Origin: an uncultured Prevotella sp.
GTDB taxonomy: Bacteria; Bacteroidota; Bacteroidia; Bacteroidales; Bacteroidaceae
NCBI GenBank assembly: GCA_905372445.1
Contig: CAJPPF010000071.1
Span: forward strand, 1 to 10,738
Direction: 5' to 3'
DNA length: 10,738 nt
In this document: piece after piece, positions 1 through 6,386 of the stretch
Position numbering within the stretch: position 1 is the first letter of the stretch
Layout of the letters: every line of letters starts with the position of its first letter
Notes under the pieces: model-generated
Told to the model about the DNA's origin: nothing
Seen by the model: only the letters and a program-made list of their open reading frames with translations
The model's database searches: none
Program-made: the position numbers and the translations under genes

Positions 1-12
1 GCAATATATTGC
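1..12. repeat. 12-bp perfect palindrome at window edge
   Basis: GCAATATATTGC equals its own reverse complement. It is AT-rich and touches the window edge, so it may be the middle of a longer symmetric site. It could be a regulator-binding site for a gene to the left, or chance. Confidence 0.3.
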
Positions 13-50
13 ACAAAAGATTAACATATTTTATTATTGTCCGGATAAAA

Positions 51-235
51 AAATAGGTCAATATACTGCAGTGTGTTTATTATCAAAGAACAAGAGTTTT
101 CCTACTGCTTTCGTCCGCTTGTGTAGCATTTTACCAGCCTTATTACCTCGCCATATCCCGTTACGCCCACTGCAACAAGATTGTCGTTCTGCTCCACAAT
201 CAGACGAAATCAGTTAGGACTCTATTGACCTATTT
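51..235. repeat. Long imperfect inverted repeat (possible foldback/MITE-like element or structured RNA)
   Basis: The two arms are complementary over most of their length: 51-63 with 223-235 (AAATAGGTCAATA, 13 of 13), 94-97 with 219-222, 101-104 with 215-218, 105-107 with 211-213, 109-115 with 203-209 (TTTCGTC), 119-123 with 195-199, and 125-128 with 190-193. That makes about 40 pairs. Bases 64-93 have no partner in the right arm, as if inserted in the left one. The loop is about 129-189. I saw no target-site duplication at the edges and no transposase. It could be a decayed MITE, paired ends of a lost element, or a structured RNA downstream of the operon. Confidence 0.6.
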
Positions 236-279
236 CCTCTATTAAGAGTATAGACCACCCTTTTTTATTCTACTGGTGT

Positions 280-313
280 AAAAGGGGCTTTATATTTGTT
301 TGGATTAAACCCC
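280..313 (-). terminator. Possible Rho-independent terminator of the operon
   Basis: On the minus strand, 51 nt past the last stop codon, GGGGTTT (307-313) can pair with AAA-G-CCCC (284-291), leaving one bulged G. TTTT (280-283) follows directly. The stem is 7 bp with a bulge and a loop of about 15 nt, so it is weak. Position and orientation fit termination of the operon mRNA. This was seen by eye and no energy was computed. Confidence 0.35.
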
Positions 314-363
314 AGTTCGGAAGAGCGTCTGCTTTCAGGCAGTGGTCGGGTGGATGTCAGAAA

Positions 364-1275
364 TCATTTCTTTTCGTAAGGAATGACTAATTTGAATCCA
401 CGGCCGCGCAATACAACGTCGCGTTCCCTGACTTCTTCTACCAAGAGTTTGTATTTACCTTCTTTCAGTCCGCTGTCGACAAACTCGTTGGGATAGGTCA
501 TGGTGAGTGTGATGTCAACATAGGTTCCAGCCACGGGATTGACAATTGCAGGCTTTATTTTCAATACTCTCCGTGCGGTGTAGGGGCGTGCACCGTTGCA
601 AAGCCATACGCCTATGCCGGGTCGCCGCACTGCCATGATGGTGTTCATGTGCATGTAGAGACTGTGCGAAGTGGTGCTGTAGACGCCCACGCGGTCGGCT
701 GTTCCTTCGCAACGCACTACGACTTTCAGGGTCTTCTCTTTCTTGTCCTGAGCGATGACGCGTATTGTCGCCTCTCCCTCGTAGCGTGCCTGTATCTCGA
801 GAATACCGGTCTTAGCGTTCCATTTGGCATCCATGATATTCTCTGGGTCGTCTATTTGCAGGTCGACAAAGTCGCCGCCGCCGTTCAGACTGACAAACTT
901 GCTCTCGTCGCGTGGGAAGAGACGTATCTCTGATTGGCTGATACTGAGCTCCGGCACGACGACGTTGATGTCGACACGTCGCTTGAAGTCGCCCGAGATG
1001 ATGGTGGCAAAGGTGCGTCCCTCCAGTATTCCACTGATGCGCAGCGTGTCCTTGCTGATGGCTATGCCGGCAATTTTCGAGTCGGCTACGTTGGCGGTAT
1101 ATTTTCCTGTGCCTCCCCGCAGGATGATCGTGCGGGTGGAAAGTTTGTTCAGAGCCACTTCCTTCAAGTCGTCGGCACCCACTTGGATATCTTTGGCTTC
1201 GGAATTGTCGTCGCTACAGGCCACAAACGCGGTGCCGCAACAGAGCAGCAATAGGTAAAAAAGTATTCTTTTCAT
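364..1275 (-). CDS. Lipoprotein with two tandem Ig-like repeats; last gene of operon
   Basis: This 303-residue lipoprotein has Cys20 in AFVAC, followed by SDDNSEAKD. Two similar beta repeats follow, at about residues 30-108 and 109-188. Each has a GG turn near the front (LRGGTGKYTANVAD and LNGGGDFVDLQIDD), a later strand ending in an EG turn (LRISGILEGRTFATI and LEIQARYEGEATIRV), and a closing VVV strand. This resembles bacterial Ig-like domains (BIG2/BACON type) but I cannot assign a named family. Residues 189-303 form a third part, with VGVYSTTSHSLYMHM and GIGVWLCNGARPY, that I do not recognise. The start is 2 nt after the preceding stop, so coupling is likely. The role is probably that of an extended surface spacer or binding protein for the importer. 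No enzyme motif is seen. Confidence 0.8.
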   Translation of the reverse strand: MKRILFYLLLLCCGTAFVACSDDNSEAKDIQVGADDLKEVALNKLSTRTIILRGGTGKYTANVADSKIAGIAISKDTLRISGILEGRTFATIISGDFKRRVDINVVVPELSISQSEIRLFPRDESKFVSLNGGGDFVDLQIDDPENIMDAKWNAKTGILEIQARYEGEATIRVIAQDKKEKTLKVVVRCEGTADRVGVYSTTSHSLYMHMNTIMAVRRPGIGVWLCNGARPYTARRVLKIKPAIVNPVAGTYVDITLTMTYPNEFVDSGLKEGKYKLLVEEVRERDVVLRGRGFKLVIPYEKK

Positions 1276-1277
1276 CG

Positions 1278-2447
1278 TTAGTCTACATTCAATTTATATT
1301 CTATCTCCCATTTACGGTCGGGCGTTTCCTCGATTTCTATTTGCAAAAAGTGCATTCCTTTGTCCGGGAAAACGATGTTGCCGTCGGTGGGTGTGACGGG
1401 CTTACCGTCTATCCGGTAAGTGATTTTGGCGTTGGGGTCGGCCAAGTCGTGATAATACAGGCGCAGCGTTCTTGGGCAAGTTCCAACCTCGCGGATGGTG
1501 TAGAGGTAGGGAATGCGCCCTTCTTCATTGACGCCCATGTTCATCCGTTGCGTCTGTTGGATAATCGGTTTGGAAGGTTTCGATGTGTCGGCACCCTTGA
1601 CAGACTGCACGCTGAACGTGTAGGACGTGCCCGGCTGAAGATGTTCCGCAACGTATGAAGTCGCTTTTGTGACAGCCAGCTCTTTACCGTTCATAATGAT
1701 TCGGTAGCCGGCATCTTTTTCGGTGATGGCATTCCACGATAATTCCATTTCGCGTTGCTGCGGTCTGACCACGACATTGGATGGCGCTTCGAGCGTTACC
1801 GTCGGTTTTCCCTCTTTGGTTTGTACGAACGAGATGTCGTCGATGAGGATGTAGCCGTCTGATTCCGCCGACTTGTAATCATATTCGAGGTAGAAACCAA
1901 TGCCCGCTCTGTCAACTCCGGAAGGCGCTTTGAACGTGATGGTCTTCTGTTGCCATGTGTTGGAGAACCCCGAAGCCTTGTCGTTATCGCGTGTTTCTTT
2001 CCTTACCGTCTTGTAACCTTTATACCAGTCTACCGTTACAACGATGTTAGGGTTCTTGGCTTGCCCCTTATACCAATAGGTGAGCCGGTATTCTCCGTCC
2101 GCGTTGATCAGGATATGATTCGTGTTGAAGTCATTGTCGCGCGAATAGAATGAGCCGCCGTTGGGGTATAGCTTCAGGGCGAATACACCGCCGTGGGCAT
2201 CTTTCACTCTCGAAAAGCCTAATGACGAGTTGATATACCAATAAAGCGGTTTCTGATAGGGGTCAAAGGCTTCGGGATTTTCTTCCTCCTCCTCCTCGCC
2301 CTCTTCTTCATCATCGTTCGATGGAGGAGTGGCGGGTTTGGCGTATTCCTCAAATCCACCGTTAGGCAACAGCTCTTGATTCAGTTGCGCTTTGCCCACG
2401 AAGGGAAGCAGCAACAATAATATCGTGAAATAGATTCTATGTGTCAT
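1278..2447 (-). CDS. Secreted protein with CBM-like and fibronectin type III domains
   Basis: This 389-residue protein is exported by an ordinary signal peptide (IYFTILLLLLPFVGKAQ, probable cleavage before Gln21). There is no lipobox, unlike its operon neighbours. Residues 24-208 look like a jelly-roll carbohydrate-binding module of the CBM4/9 type: ELLPNGGFEEY at the start, WQQKTITFKAP in the middle and GYILIDDISFV at the end. Residues about 218-298 form a fibronectin III domain (APSNVVVRPQQREMELSW, AGYRIIMNG, LQPGTSYTFSVQSV). Residues 300-389 form a further probable beta domain I cannot name. An acidic run, NDDEEEGEEEEEENPE, is inserted at about residues 44-59. No catalytic residues or T9SS C-terminal domain are evident. 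It lies 12 nt after the DUF4856 gene and 2 nt before the last gene. A ligand-binding or adhesive role is inferred. Confidence 0.82.
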   Translation of the reverse strand: MTHRIYFTILLLLLPFVGKAQLNQELLPNGGFEEYAKPATPPSNDDEEEGEEEEEENPEAFDPYQKPLYWYINSSLGFSRVKDAHGGVFALKLYPNGGSFYSRDNDFNTNHILINADGEYRLTYWYKGQAKNPNIVVTVDWYKGYKTVRKETRDNDKASGFSNTWQQKTITFKAPSGVDRAGIGFYLEYDYKSAESDGYILIDDISFVQTKEGKPTVTLEAPSNVVVRPQQREMELSWNAITEKDAGYRIIMNGKELAVTKATSYVAEHLQPGTSYTFSVQSVKGADTSKPSKPIIQQTQRMNMGVNEEGRIPYLYTIREVGTCPRTLRLYYHDLADPNAKITYRIDGKPVTPTDGNIVFPDKGMHFLQIEIEETPDRKWEIEYKLNVD

Positions 2448-2459
2448 ACTGTGTGATGT

Positions 2460-3656
2460 TTATTGATTGGAACGTTTAATGTCGTCGAGCGTCAGCCCAT
2501 AGCGTTTGCCGATGGCTGCCGCCACGTTTCTGAGAGAGCCTGTGACCGACTCCGGAGCGAGTAACCGTTGCTTATCCCAAAGTCCGTTGCCTGTGGTCAG
2601 CTGGTCGATGTACGACTTTACTTCGTCGTAGGACAGGTGTGGCTTGCCCGAAGCCTGCAAGGTGAATTGCAAACCATAGAGCGCGCCGCATCCTTGCGAC
2701 AGAAACACCAGCGCGTTTTGTTGTTCTTCGTCGAGATTGCTCAACGTGATGTCGCTCACCAGCAGGTTCATGGCTCTTGCAGCCGCTACTTTCGACAGTT
2801 CGGCTCTGATCAGTTGCAGTTGTGTTACAACCTCTTCGTAACGAAACTCGGTAAGGGCCAGCCGTCCTCTTGCGAAAGCGTTGTAGATGTCGATACGACT
2901 TTTGCGCAAAACAGACAAGCCGCCGGTCTGAACGAACGGAAGCCAATACTGGTAATAGCCGTAAGCCAGATCCCAATGGTGCTCAAGTTCGGTGTAATTG
3001 CGACCGGGTAGCAGTGCGGTACGCTCGTGTTCGCGGCGCAATCGGCTGTCGTTGTAGAGGCTGTCGTTGAGGTGTACGTTGAGAATCTTGTCTAAATAGA
3101 TACCTCCCCACACGATGCCGTTGAACAGTTCGGCCACCACCAGTCCTTTCTCATCGGCGAAGGCAATGTTGACATCACCGATATTCAGACCCACATAGCC
3201 GCCTTCTCCGGGCTTAGCCCTATGGTTGCGGTGGGTTCCGGGACTCGGTTTCGACAATCCACTCAACACGCCCGTCGTCGTGAAAATATCCTCTACATCC
3301 TTCAGAACGCGTGTCCTGTCGGTCTTGTGCAAGGATGAGGCGGCCAGTTCTTCCCGTGGTTTCAGACCGAACTCGCCGTTGTTGAAATAATCCTGCACCT
3401 TGGTCATGTTGGCCGGATACATGATCGAAGCGATTTTGAGATAGCTATTGTAGATATAGTCGAGCGGATCGCGCAGCAGACTGCATTCCAAATAGTCTAC
3501 GCTGTTGCTGCCGTTGCGCTTGAACCGATAGCTGGGATCGGGAATCTGAGGCTCTATGTAGGCGGACTCCACGGTCTCTCCTTCCCACTGGCTGCATGAA
3601 GTGAGACCCGTGGGAAGCAAGATCAGTGCTATATAAATTAAATTTTTCGTTCTCAT
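2460..3656 (-). CDS. DUF4856 (imelysin-like) lipoprotein
   Basis: This 398-residue lipoprotein has Cys21 in GLTSC, followed by SQWEGETVE. It resembles the DUF4856 family: YRFKRNGSNSVDY at 43-55, GGYVGLNIGDVNIAFADEKG at 152-171, GIVWGGIYLDKILNVHL at 180-196, and the telling TELEHHWDLAYGYY at 222-235, then FARGRLALTEFRYEEV at 261-276. The second half is helical. DUF4856 proteins are, to my knowledge, related to imelysins, which are linked to iron uptake. The GxHxxE motif of classical imelysins is not visible, so a metal role is only a possibility. I chose the ATG at 3654-3656 because it starts directly with a lipoprotein signal (MRTKNLIYIALILL) 10 nt after the preceding stop. The frame is open up to 3737, but the extra 27 residues are basic, overlap the previous gene and would bury the signal. 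Confidence 0.85.
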   Translation of the reverse strand: MRTKNLIYIALILLPTGLTSCSQWEGETVESAYIEPQIPDPSYRFKRNGSNSVDYLECSLLRDPLDYIYNSYLKIASIMYPANMTKVQDYFNNGEFGLKPREELAASSLHKTDRTRVLKDVEDIFTTTGVLSGLSKPSPGTHRNHRAKPGEGGYVGLNIGDVNIAFADEKGLVVAELFNGIVWGGIYLDKILNVHLNDSLYNDSRLRREHERTALLPGRNYTELEHHWDLAYGYYQYWLPFVQTGGLSVLRKSRIDIYNAFARGRLALTEFRYEEVVTQLQLIRAELSKVAAARAMNLLVSDITLSNLDEEQQNALVFLSQGCGALYGLQFTLQASGKPHLSYDEVKSYIDQLTTGNGLWDKQRLLAPESVTGSLRNVAAAIGKRYGLTLDDIKRSNQ

Positions 3657-3666
3657 TTTATATTTG

Positions 3667-4293
3667 TTAAGGGAGAATAATATAAGCGCAGAAGGGTGCT
3701 TTGATCTTGTCAAGCCCTTCCTCGTTCTGAAATTCATTCGCGCTCAGGGGCTTCACGATGGTGAATCCGTCTTCGGAAACGGCCGAGATGGTGGCCTTTA
3801 CTGACGAGTTCTGCGGTCCTACACCATTGACACAAAGGTACATGGGGTAGCCCGACTTGGCCGTTAAGGTGAGTGTATAATCCTTTGCGTTGTTGAGAAA
3901 GGCGTGAGCCGTTTCGTCGTTCTTGTTGCTGGTAATCGTGCGAAGCTGCTTTTCAGTGTCGATATAGCGGATGACGTAGCGCGACTCTATATCCTTTGCC
4001 GGCACGAGGCTGCCCTCGATGTTCACTTCCTTGAACGAACAGGTGAGCGTTACCTTATAAGTTCTCACGTTTTCGGTAATCTCTACGCCCGGATAAACAT
4101 AGTCTGAAACGGGCGCGTCGGGGTCTCCCAGCTGCACGACTTGGTCTTCATACGAGATTTTCGGCTTCTCGATACCGGGAAACGGGAATAGTTTTTCGTA
4201 GTCTTCGTCGATATAGTCCTCGCTGCTGCGGGAGCAACCCACGGCCAGCAGGGCCACGAAGAGAACGGCATATTTACTTAGTTTCATATTCAT
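3667..4293 (-). CDS. Lipoprotein of unrecognised family (208 aa)
   Basis: I do not recognise this protein. It has 208 residues with a clear type II signal: hydrophobic VLFVALLAVGC, Cys20, then SRSSEDYIDEDYEK, which is rich in acidic residues. The rest has alternating hydrophobic and polar stretches (for example YKVTLTCSF, YTLTLTAKSG, SVKATISAV), suggesting an all-beta sandwich. The C-terminus is PFCAYIILP. There are two Cys besides Cys20 in the middle (TCS near 83, LCV near 153) and one near the end, and only one His. There are no transmembrane segments after the signal and no enzyme motif. The start could also be Met3 at 4285-4287. The 49-nt gap after DUF4302 is the largest in the operon, and the stop is 10 nt before the next ATG. 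By position it is probably an accessory surface subunit of the importer. Confidence 0.75.
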   Translation of the reverse strand: MNMKLSKYAVLFVALLAVGCSRSSEDYIDEDYEKLFPFPGIEKPKISYEDQVVQLGDPDAPVSDYVYPGVEITENVRTYKVTLTCSFKEVNIEGSLVPAKDIESRYVIRYIDTEKQLRTITSNKNDETAHAFLNNAKDYTLTLTAKSGYPMYLCVNGVGPQNSSVKATISAVSEDGFTIVKPLSANEFQNEEGLDKIKAPFCAYIILP

Positions 4294-4342
4294 TGTCTTT
4301 TACTTTCTTTATTCTAAACGGTTCGTTACGTCCTGTGTGGTG

Positions 4343-5377
4343 TTATTCCACGGGCGCGTCGTAAATCTCTGCCTTAAGTCCCGTGGGTTCACCTTCGGGA
4401 TGCAGGTGTTTGCTGACGAGGCGGGTGTGGCGCAGCAGCGGGTCGTAGACCGACACCAGTTCGGCCACAAAGCGATTGCCTTCACGCTGGAAGTCGAAGA
4501 ATATCATGTTGCTGTTGTAGCGCAGGCCGGCTCTGAAGGTGATTCCGTGTTCCGTTCCGCTGTAACCCGACCCCAAACCGGTCATTTCCTTCGCGGGGTA
4601 ATCGGGTATAGGATTCTTTTTTTGCGTAAAAAGGAAAAGATAATATCGCTTCTCCTTGATTTCTTTTAGTAAGGCCTGATTGGTTTCCACATTGCGTTTG
4701 ACGTAGATGTCGCTGCGGAAATAGGTGCGTCCTCCACGGTGAATGAGCAGTTGCGGATTGATCATCTGTTCAAAGAAATCCCGGTTTTCGTAGGCTTTCC
4801 GTACGGTAGCGGTAGTTTCTTCGGCACTTTTCAGTTTAGTGAACACGATGTATTCGCGGGCAGGTTGCAGATAGGCGGCGGTGCGAAACACCAGATCTCC
4901 GTCTTCATTTTTGCCCATATAGAGGAAGTCTGAAGCACCGGCAAAGCGGTCGTTTACGAGCCTGTGCAGATAATTATAGGTGATAAAACTTAACTGTGTG
5001 TAGCTGTTGCGGCTGACAAGGTACTCGCTTTTTTGTGCTTCCGTTGTTGTTTGGTCGGTAAAGTCAGCCCGCATCTCCACGGTATTGTCGGCATTGAACT
5101 TCATGGTGAAGCAGTCGCCGCCGTAGCCGTAGCGTCCTCTGAATCCGTTTTGGGATATGAGTTCCGACGGGTTGGAGAACAACAGTGAGTCGGTTTTGGG
5201 GAAATAGAGGACGCGCCAGCCGTGAGAAGCACTTACGAGTTCGTTTTTCAGGGCAGCAATGCTTTCGCTGCTGCGTTGCGAAGGAGACTTGTCGAACGCG
5301 TCGTCGTCGGACGAGCAGGCCGCCAGTAAGCAGATGGTCAGCACAAAGCCGTATCGGAATAGATTTCTATAGTTCAT
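4343..5377 (-). CDS. DUF4302 domain lipoprotein
   Basis: This 344-residue lipoprotein has its lipobox at LLAAC (Cys21), followed by SSDDDAFDKSP, an acidic start suited to surface display. It matches DUF4302 as I remember it: SPSQR at 31-35, a GW pair at 53-54, GGDCFTMKFNADNTVEM at about 86-102, and SYTQLSFITYNYLHRL at 125-140. The function of DUF4302 is not established. The domain commonly accompanies the metallopeptidase-like lipoprotein in SusC/SusD operons, which fits an accessory surface subunit. I chose the ATG at 5375-5377, 2 nt past the upstream TGA. A TTG at 5381-5383 in the same frame would add two residues and overlap that stop; it is possible but less likely. I see no catalytic motif. 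Confidence 0.85.
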   Translation of the reverse strand: MNYRNLFRYGFVLTICLLAACSSDDDAFDKSPSQRSSESIAALKNELVSASHGWRVLYFPKTDSLLFSNPSELISQNGFRGRYGYGGDCFTMKFNADNTVEMRADFTDQTTTEAQKSEYLVSRNSYTQLSFITYNYLHRLVNDRFAGASDFLYMGKNEDGDLVFRTAAYLQPAREYIVFTKLKSAEETTATVRKAYENRDFFEQMINPQLLIHRGGRTYFRSDIYVKRNVETNQALLKEIKEKRYYLFLFTQKKNPIPDYPAKEMTGLGSGYSGTEHGITFRAGLRYNSNMIFFDFQREGNRFVAELVSVYDPLLRHTRLVSKHLHPEGEPTGLKAEIYDAPVE

Positions 5378-5379
5378 TT

Positions 5380-6345
5380 TCAATGCTGTTTTACGTAAGA
5401 GTAGATTCTGCGAACACTGACAACTTGCATCTGCTTTAGATTTATGTGCCAGTTTTTCTGTACATATTCGTCTACGAAAGTTTGCTTTTCCGTAAACTCC
5501 TTATAAGCTTGCTCCGCCTCCTTGGCATAGCGTTGCGCCACTTCTGGGTCGATGTCAGTGTCTGGTGTCTGTGCCGTGACTGATGCGTCATACAACTCTT
5601 TGGGCGTGGCAGTGAGCGTCGCGCTGATTATTTCGGCAAAGTCGTCTTCGGGCGAAAGGAACGAGAGCATCGTGAAGAAGCCTCGCTTGTTGGCGTAGTC
5701 GTCAAGTCCAAACTTCTGCTTTCCTGTATGGGCATAGCTCAGAGGGGGAGCTATCAACTCGGTGGAACCCGTATAGCGATGACCGCTGATGGTTAGAAAC
5801 TTGTCACGATCATAGGGGATGAGTTGCATAAGACGTTTGGCAAGTTGATGATGCACGCTGCGCATGAGTACGAACATCTTGTCGGTATCGCCAGGGTTGA
5901 AGTCGTTCACATTATAAAGGCACATTTCCGCGGCTGTCAGTCTTGGATTGTATAGCCATTCAACACCATTTTCATCAGGGTTGCCTCCGCCATAGAGATA
6001 GAGCTTAATAGGTAAACGACCGAGTAGAAAGTCATTGCCTCCCACTTCTTTCTGCCGGTATGTCTCCAAGCCAAGTTCCTTGAAAGCTTCAAGTACGGCA
6101 CGGACATTCTCTAATTTTGGAGGATAGATGAACGCACCTGTCGAACCGGCGTTCTTCTCCCATCGATAGATTACTTCAATGCCATATGGCTTTGTGATAT
6201 TGTCGAGTATCCACTTGTCCAGTTGGGTCTCCTCTATCTGCCTTTTGCCGTCGTCGATCACGCTTCTGTCGCTCAACTTTTCGTCGCTGCATCCTATCAG
6301 TATGAGGATCGCAAAGAAAGCTAATAATATCTTTATTATTTTCAT
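5380..6345 (-). CDS. Putative zinc-binding metallopeptidase-family lipoprotein with degenerate active site
   Basis: This 321-residue lipoprotein (LILIGC, Cys19, then SDEKLSD) resembles the Bacteroidetes 'putative zinc-binding metallopeptidase' family (Peptidase_Mx1-like) often found just after SusC/SusD. Recognisable elements are KWILDNITKPYGIEVIYRW near residues 44-62, an HH segment at 165-166 followed by a conserved-looking ISGHRYTG at 186-193, and EDDFAEIIS at 233-241. From memory, family members carry HHEFAHxL at the HH segment. Here residues 165-170 read HHQLAK, so the catalytic Glu is Gln167 and the second His ligand is Lys170. The downstream DFAE, which I believe supplies another ligand, is intact. 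My inference is a non-catalytic binding protein rather than an active protease. The gene is otherwise full length and ends 2 nt before the DUF4302 ATG. It starts 41 nt after SusD, the second-largest gap in the operon. Family call is good; loss of activity is inferred. Confidence 0.85.
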   Translation of the reverse strand: MKIIKILLAFFAILILIGCSDEKLSDRSVIDDGKRQIEETQLDKWILDNITKPYGIEVIYRWEKNAGSTGAFIYPPKLENVRAVLEAFKELGLETYRQKEVGGNDFLLGRLPIKLYLYGGGNPDENGVEWLYNPRLTAAEMCLYNVNDFNPGDTDKMFVLMRSVHHQLAKRLMQLIPYDRDKFLTISGHRYTGSTELIAPPLSYAHTGKQKFGLDDYANKRGFFTMLSFLSPEDDFAEIISATLTATPKELYDASVTAQTPDTDIDPEVAQRYAKEAEQAYKEFTEKQTFVDEYVQKNWHINLKQMQVVSVRRIYSYVKQH

Positions 6346-6386
6346 TTTGTTACTTCATTTTTTTCGGTTTGAGGATTTATGGGGCA

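Larger units (their letters stand above)
1..363. other. Intergenic region beyond the operon end
   Basis: No convincing gene is present. The stretch is more AT-rich than the coding part and carries the palindrome, the long inverted repeat and the weak terminator-like hairpin listed separately. The longest open stretches are about 62 codons on the plus strand (57-245, no ATG start) and 35 codons on the minus strand (102-209). Both lie mostly within the inverted repeat and have no credible start or relatives that I know. Confidence 0.6.

Noticed and set aside
102..209. Minus-strand open stretch of 35 codons with a protein-like look (contains VAVGVTGYGE)
   Set aside because: It lies within the long inverted repeat, has no credible start, is bounded by nearby stops, and matches no protein I can name.
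100..219. attC-like integron recombination site (GTTAGGA at 213-219)
   Set aside because: The core matches only in part, the partner box at 100-106 fits poorly, and no integrase or cassette is visible; the foldback reading explains the pairing better.
57..245. Plus-strand open stretch of 62 codons
   Set aside because: It has no ATG, lies within and slightly beyond the inverted repeat, and has an odd composition; probably chance.
291..298. TATATTTG, matching the Bacteroidetes -7 promoter box TAnnTTTG, on the plus strand
   Set aside because: There is no clear TTTG -33 box at the right distance, and no plus-strand gene follows; it also overlaps the terminator-like hairpin.
824..1258. Plus-strand open frame of 144 codons opposite the last lipoprotein
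   Set aside because: It is a shadow of the minus-strand gene; it is rich in Ser, Arg and Leu, with no signal or domain.
2568..3011. Plus-strand open frame of 147 codons opposite the DUF4856 gene
   Set aside because: It is antisense to a well-supported gene and shows no recognisable domain.
3667..4293. Possible HmuY-family haem-binding protein
   Set aside because: Size and operon position fit loosely, but only one His is present and no HmuY sequence pattern could be seen.
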